Assembly: GCA_019418235.1 (NCBI GenBank)
Contig: DYCH01000016.1
Span: forward strand, 43,686-79,135
From: Sutterella sp.
GTDB lineage: Bacteria > Pseudomonadota > Gammaproteobacteria > Burkholderiales > Burkholderiaceae_F
Direction: 5' to 3'
DNA: 35,450 nucleotides
Part shown: piece by piece, positions 32,869 to 35,450 of the stretch
Layout of the letters: every line of letters begins with the position of its first letter
Position numbering within the stretch: position 1 is the first letter of the stretch
Position numbers and translations under genes: made by a program
The notes under the pieces: model-generated
Told to the model about the DNA's origin: nothing
The model's database searches: none
Seen by the model: the letters and a program-made list of their open reading frames with translations, nothing else

Positions 32869-33810
32869 ATGAAAATCGTAGATTCAACACAAGTCAGTGA
32901 ATTATTAGACCGTATCCCAGTCTTTGATGTCATTGAAAAAATGTTTAAGGCTTTAGGAAAAGGAGAAGCGGTTCAACCGCCTCAAGTGCAAACAGTTTTC
33001 CCTAAAGATGCGGGAGATTTTATTAACTACAGTGGTATCTGGTCTGAGGCTGGCGTCTACGGTATTAAAACGTCGCCTTACATTGTCACCTCCGCAAAAC
33101 CCGTAATTACGGCATGGACGCTTTTGATGTCGATGAAAACAGGTCGGCCTCTTTTATTAGTCGATGCCGGTGCCCTGACGCTTGAAAGAACTGCTGCAAC
33201 AAGCGCGTTGGCAGTTAAACTCTTAGCAAAACCAGATGCTAAGAAATTGGTTGTTATCGGTTCTGGCTCTCAGGCGTTAGCACATATTCGTTATGTGAAG
33301 ACTTTAAGAGATTGGGAAACGATAGCTGTTTGGTCACCTAATTTAGAACAAAAATCATCATTAACTGCCTTCACTCAATTGGATTCGCGTGTTCGTTTTG
33401 CTTCTGACAAAGCCTCGGCTCTCAAAGAGGCCGATGTCGTTATGCTTTGTACCAGTGCGGCAGAGCCTGTCATTGATGTGGAAGAACTTCATCAAAAGGC
33501 GTTAATTACGTCCATTTCAACGAATGCCTATCGAGCTCATGAAATCGATCCCAAGGCCTTGGCTTCAATGGATGTTTACTGCGATTGCAAAGAAGCTACT
33601 ATCGGTCATGCGGGTGAAATGGTCATTGCTGCCGAGAAGTTTGCTTGGAATCCAGATGCGGTCAAGGGCGACTTGGGCGCTTTATTGAATAATCAATGTG
33701 CAAAGCCCGATTACAGCAAGCATGTTTTCTTCCGTTCTATTGGTCAGGGGTTGGAAGATGTAGCTTGCGCAGTTGCCGTTTTAACAAAACTTAATGAAGA
33801 GGAAATGTGA
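32869..33810 (+). CDS. Ornithine cyclodeaminase/mu-crystallin family enzyme
   Basis: A 313-residue NAD(P)-binding enzyme of the ornithine cyclodeaminase/mu-crystallin family. Members turn ornithine into proline, oxidise alanine, or reduce cyclic or keto-imines. Visible are the catalytic Lys region GIKTSPY (K67), LTLERTAATSALA with the family Arg, and the Rossmann loop VIGSGSQALAHI (about 129-140). The stretch where characterised members carry a substrate-carboxylate Arg after a proline (PxR) reads PPQVQ, so the substrate may differ from ornithine. GGAG at 32857-32860 fixes the ATG at 32869; an in-frame GTG seven codons upstream is rejected. The next gene starts just after its stop, with its ribosome site inside this gene. 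Confidence 0.85.
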   Translation: MKIVDSTQVSELLDRIPVFDVIEKMFKALGKGEAVQPPQVQTVFPKDAGDFINYSGIWSEAGVYGIKTSPYIVTSAKPVITAWTLLMSMKTGRPLLLVDAGALTLERTAATSALAVKLLAKPDAKKLVVIGSGSQALAHIRYVKTLRDWETIAVWSPNLEQKSSLTAFTQLDSRVRFASDKASALKEADVVMLCTSAAEPVIDVEELHQKALITSISTNAYRAHEIDPKALASMDVYCDCKEATIGHAGEMVIAAEKFAWNPDAVKGDLGALLNNQCAKPDYSKHVFFRSIGQGLEDVACAVAVLTKLNEEEM

Positions 33811-33811
33811 T

Positions 33812-34936
33812 ATGAAAATCGAGGCTTTTGGCGTAGAAGAATGGATGAACGACTGGGAGACGCGTTGCGATTGGAATATCGCTGAGACCTGTGTTGAATC
33901 CATCACTGTTAAAGAGTTAATGCAAATGGCCGGCGTTTCTGCGACTCAACTTTCTTCTGATTTAATGCAAAAGAAATTAACGTACGGTTGGATTGAGGGG
34001 AGTGCTCGAGTAAGAGAGCTCATTGCCGGTCTCTATCAAAAGCAATCGCCTTCAAACGTCATTACCACTCATGGTTGCATTGGTGCTAATCAATTGGTAC
34101 ACCGCTCATTGGTCGAACGTGGTGATCATGTTATTTCTGTTATTCCGACTTACCAACAACATTATTCGATTCCTGCAAGCTTTGGTGCAGAGATTGAAAC
34201 TTTACGACTAGAACCGGAAGACGGTTTTTTGCCGAATTTAGAAAAACTTGCATCCATGGTTCGTCCCAATACAAAACTGATTTGTATTAACAACCCCAAT
34301 AATCCGACAGGTGCGCTAATACCGAATGAAGACTTAATCAAGATTTGTGATATCGCACGCTCTGTTGGTGCGTGGGTGTTATGTGACGAGGTTTATCGGG
34401 GACTAAATCAAGACGATTCAGAATATCCTCTTTCTGTAGCAGACATTTATGAAAAAGGTGTCAGCACCAGCGGGATGTCCAAGGTCTTTAGTATGGCTGG
34501 CATTCGTTTCGGTTGGGTGGCGGCCCCTGAATCTCTGATTAAAGAAATTCTTCACCAACGCGATTATGACACGATCAGTGTTGGCATGATTGATGAGTAT
34601 TTTGCAGAGATGGCGTTGAGCGTTAAGGATAAGATTCTGGAACGTAACCGTGCAGTTATCCGTAAAAATCTACCGATTTTGGATGCATGGGTTCAACAAG
34701 AGCCAAGAGTCTCTTATGTAAAGCCCAAGGCAGGCACCACTGCTTTTGTAAAAATTGACACTACGCTTTCATCCTACGATTTCTGTGTGAAGCTTGTTAA
34801 GGAAACGGGGGTGATGGTCACGCCGGGTTCTGCCTTACATACGGAAGGGTATGTCCGAATTGGTTACGCTAACAATGTTGAGATTCTGAACGAAGGTTTG
34901 GCTCGTTTTTCAGAATTCTTAAAGACGGCGCCTTAA
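33812..34936 (+). CDS. Class I/II PLP-dependent aminotransferase
   Basis: A 375-residue fold-type I PLP enzyme. It has the aminotransferase order: the loop TTHGCIGANQ, NNPNNPTG (about 160-167), CDEVYRGL with the PLP-ring Asp (D192), SGMSKVFSMAGIRFGW with the Schiff-base Lys (K224), and a C-terminal YVRIGYA Arg that binds the substrate carboxylate. The opening VEEWMNDWE and the general layout remind me of the capreomycidine-synthase (VioD)-like branch that acts on arginine derivatives, but this is a memory-based similarity. GAGG at 33799-33802 supports the ATG at 33812; an in-frame ATG six codons upstream lies before that site. It is coupled to the cyclodeaminase-family gene and ends at a strong terminator. 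Confidence 0.85.
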   Translation: MKIEAFGVEEWMNDWETRCDWNIAETCVESITVKELMQMAGVSATQLSSDLMQKKLTYGWIEGSARVRELIAGLYQKQSPSNVITTHGCIGANQLVHRSLVERGDHVISVIPTYQQHYSIPASFGAEIETLRLEPEDGFLPNLEKLASMVRPNTKLICINNPNNPTGALIPNEDLIKICDIARSVGAWVLCDEVYRGLNQDDSEYPLSVADIYEKGVSTSGMSKVFSMAGIRFGWVAAPESLIKEILHQRDYDTISVGMIDEYFAEMALSVKDKILERNRAVIRKNLPILDAWVQQEPRVSYVKPKAGTTAFVKIDTTLSSYDFCVKLVKETGVMVTPGSALHTEGYVRIGYANNVEILNEGLARFSEFLKTAP

Positions 34937-34952
34937 TTGCTATCGTCAAAAC

Positions 34953-34990
34953 AACAAAGCTCCCATTTTGCATCGGGAGCTTTGTTTTTA
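34953..34990. terminator. Strong bidirectional terminator after the aminotransferase gene
   Basis: AACAAAGCTCCC and GGGAGCTTTGTT form a perfect 12-bp stem with a 10-base loop, followed by TTTAAT on the plus strand and GTTTTGA on the minus strand. It separates two converging genes and probably serves both. Confidence 0.88.
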
Positions 34991-35020
34991 ATAGTCCAAT
35001 AGTAATTCAGACTATGATCA

Positions 35021-35450
35021 TTATTGAGCTTGCGTCGATTTAAAGAACCCTAAGGGTCTTAACTCTTCATCGTAGTAGATCGCCATGGGGGCCGAAACCG
35101 TAATGGTATTCATGATGGCGTATTTACTCACAATAGCGTCTTCTGCTTCCAAGGGATCAGACGTGGTCAAAGGAGCTTGAGCACAAGTCCACATAAAGCC
35201 GATAAAGCACATCAAAGCAATCAAGAGATTCGTCCATTGGGTGCCTTGCCACAAGTTCCAACGAGAGATGATGGAAGCTAAACGGAACCAAAGCGCAACG
35301 AAGATGACGCCTACCAAAATACCGATCACCACATCGGTGACAATCGGGTAGTGGTTCCAAAATTGACCTAACATCTCAAAAGGTGCGGCTTTGAAAGCTT
35401 CCCATTCAGGAGCACCCAAACCGTGACCGGTCGTATTGATGTAGTGAAGG
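35021..35450 (-). CDS. C-terminal part of an unrecognised membrane protein (cut by the window edge)
   Basis: The reading frame is open to the end of the window with no stop, so the N-terminus lies outside. The visible part of about 142 residues has a segment with HYINTTGHGLGAPEW and two clear membrane spans (VVIGILVGVIFVALWFRL and LLIALMCFIGFMWTC). A final soluble stretch follows, ending LGFFKSTQAQ. I do not recognise the family. The arrangement faintly recalls the membrane half of LTA-synthase-type sulfatases, but no catalytic domain follows and this is only a guess. A TTG or other start inside the visible part is possible but unlikely, given the continuous hydrophilic lead-in. Confidence 0.7.
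   Translation of the reverse strand, partial: LHYINTTGHGLGAPEWEAFKAAPFEMLGQFWNHYPIVTDVVIGILVGVIFVALWFRLASIISRWNLWQGTQWTNLLIALMCFIGFMWTCAQAPLTTSDPLEAEDAIVSKYAIMNTITVSAPMAIYYDEELRPLGFFKSTQAQ

Noticed and set aside
35021..35419. Treating the last minus-strand gene as complete from a TTG at 35419
   Set aside because: The frame stays open and protein-like to the window edge (HYINTTGHG), and the TTG has no ribosome site. It is a gene cut by the edge.
25..35450. CRISPR array, insertion sequence, prophage, integron, tRNA or rRNA
   Set aside because: No regularly spaced repeats, transposase or integrase motifs, or cloverleaf with CCA end were seen. The window is core chromosome apart from the AT-richer stretch around 29.6-29.9 kb.

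Overview
The window is a chromosomal core region of a Gram-negative betaproteobacterium. The evidence is the gene order smc-zipA-ligA, map-glnD beside rpsB-tsf-pyrH-frr-uppS-cdsA-dxr-rseP-bamA-skp-lpxD-fabZ-lpxA-lpxB-rnhB-trmH, a beta-type Smc hinge, an EF-Ts N-terminus typical of Burkholderiales, and moderate GC. A Sutterellaceae-like host (Parasutterella/Sutterella group) is my inference from gene order and composition, not a database result.

Layout. 25-8778 (+): smc, zipA, ligA, a methylthioinosine-phosphorylase-type enzyme and a TauE-type exporter, closed by a strong terminator. 8878-12724 (-): the operon map-glnD-GNAT, read away from rpsB. 12725-13027: a divergent intergenic region carrying a promoter and a long structured rpsB leader with a probable attenuator. 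13028-28405 (+): the translation/envelope block, from ribosomal protein S2 and EF-Ts through UMP kinase, ribosome recycling, undecaprenyl-PP and CDP-DAG synthesis, DXP reductoisomerase, site-2 protease, BamA, Skp and the early lipid A pathway, to RNase HII and a SPOUT rRNA/tRNA methylase. 28430-29587 (+): a DUF1178 protein and two uncharacterised small proteins. 29666-29920 (+): a shortened, solitary HicB-like protein. 29965-32705 (-): gltS and argH, as separate units. 32869-34936 (+): an ornithine-cyclodeaminase-family enzyme coupled to a PLP aminotransferase. 35021-35450 (-): the 3' part of a membrane protein that runs off the window.

How the genes work together. The long + strand block ties translation capacity (S2, EF-Ts, RRF) to nucleotide supply (PyrH) and to outer-membrane construction (UppS, CdsA, Dxr, RseP, BamA, Skp, LpxD/A/B, FabZ). 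The right end is amino-acid metabolism centred on glutamate and arginine/ornithine (GltS, ArgH, OCD-family enzyme, aminotransferase).

There is no prophage, insertion sequence, CRISPR array, tRNA or rRNA that I can support. The points most worth a second look are: two tandem clamp-binding-like motifs at the extreme N-terminus of LigA; a terminator/antiterminator arrangement in the rpsB leader; the OCD-aminotransferase pair beside argH with a repeat-bearing argH promoter; and the orphan truncated HicB with a TTG start.
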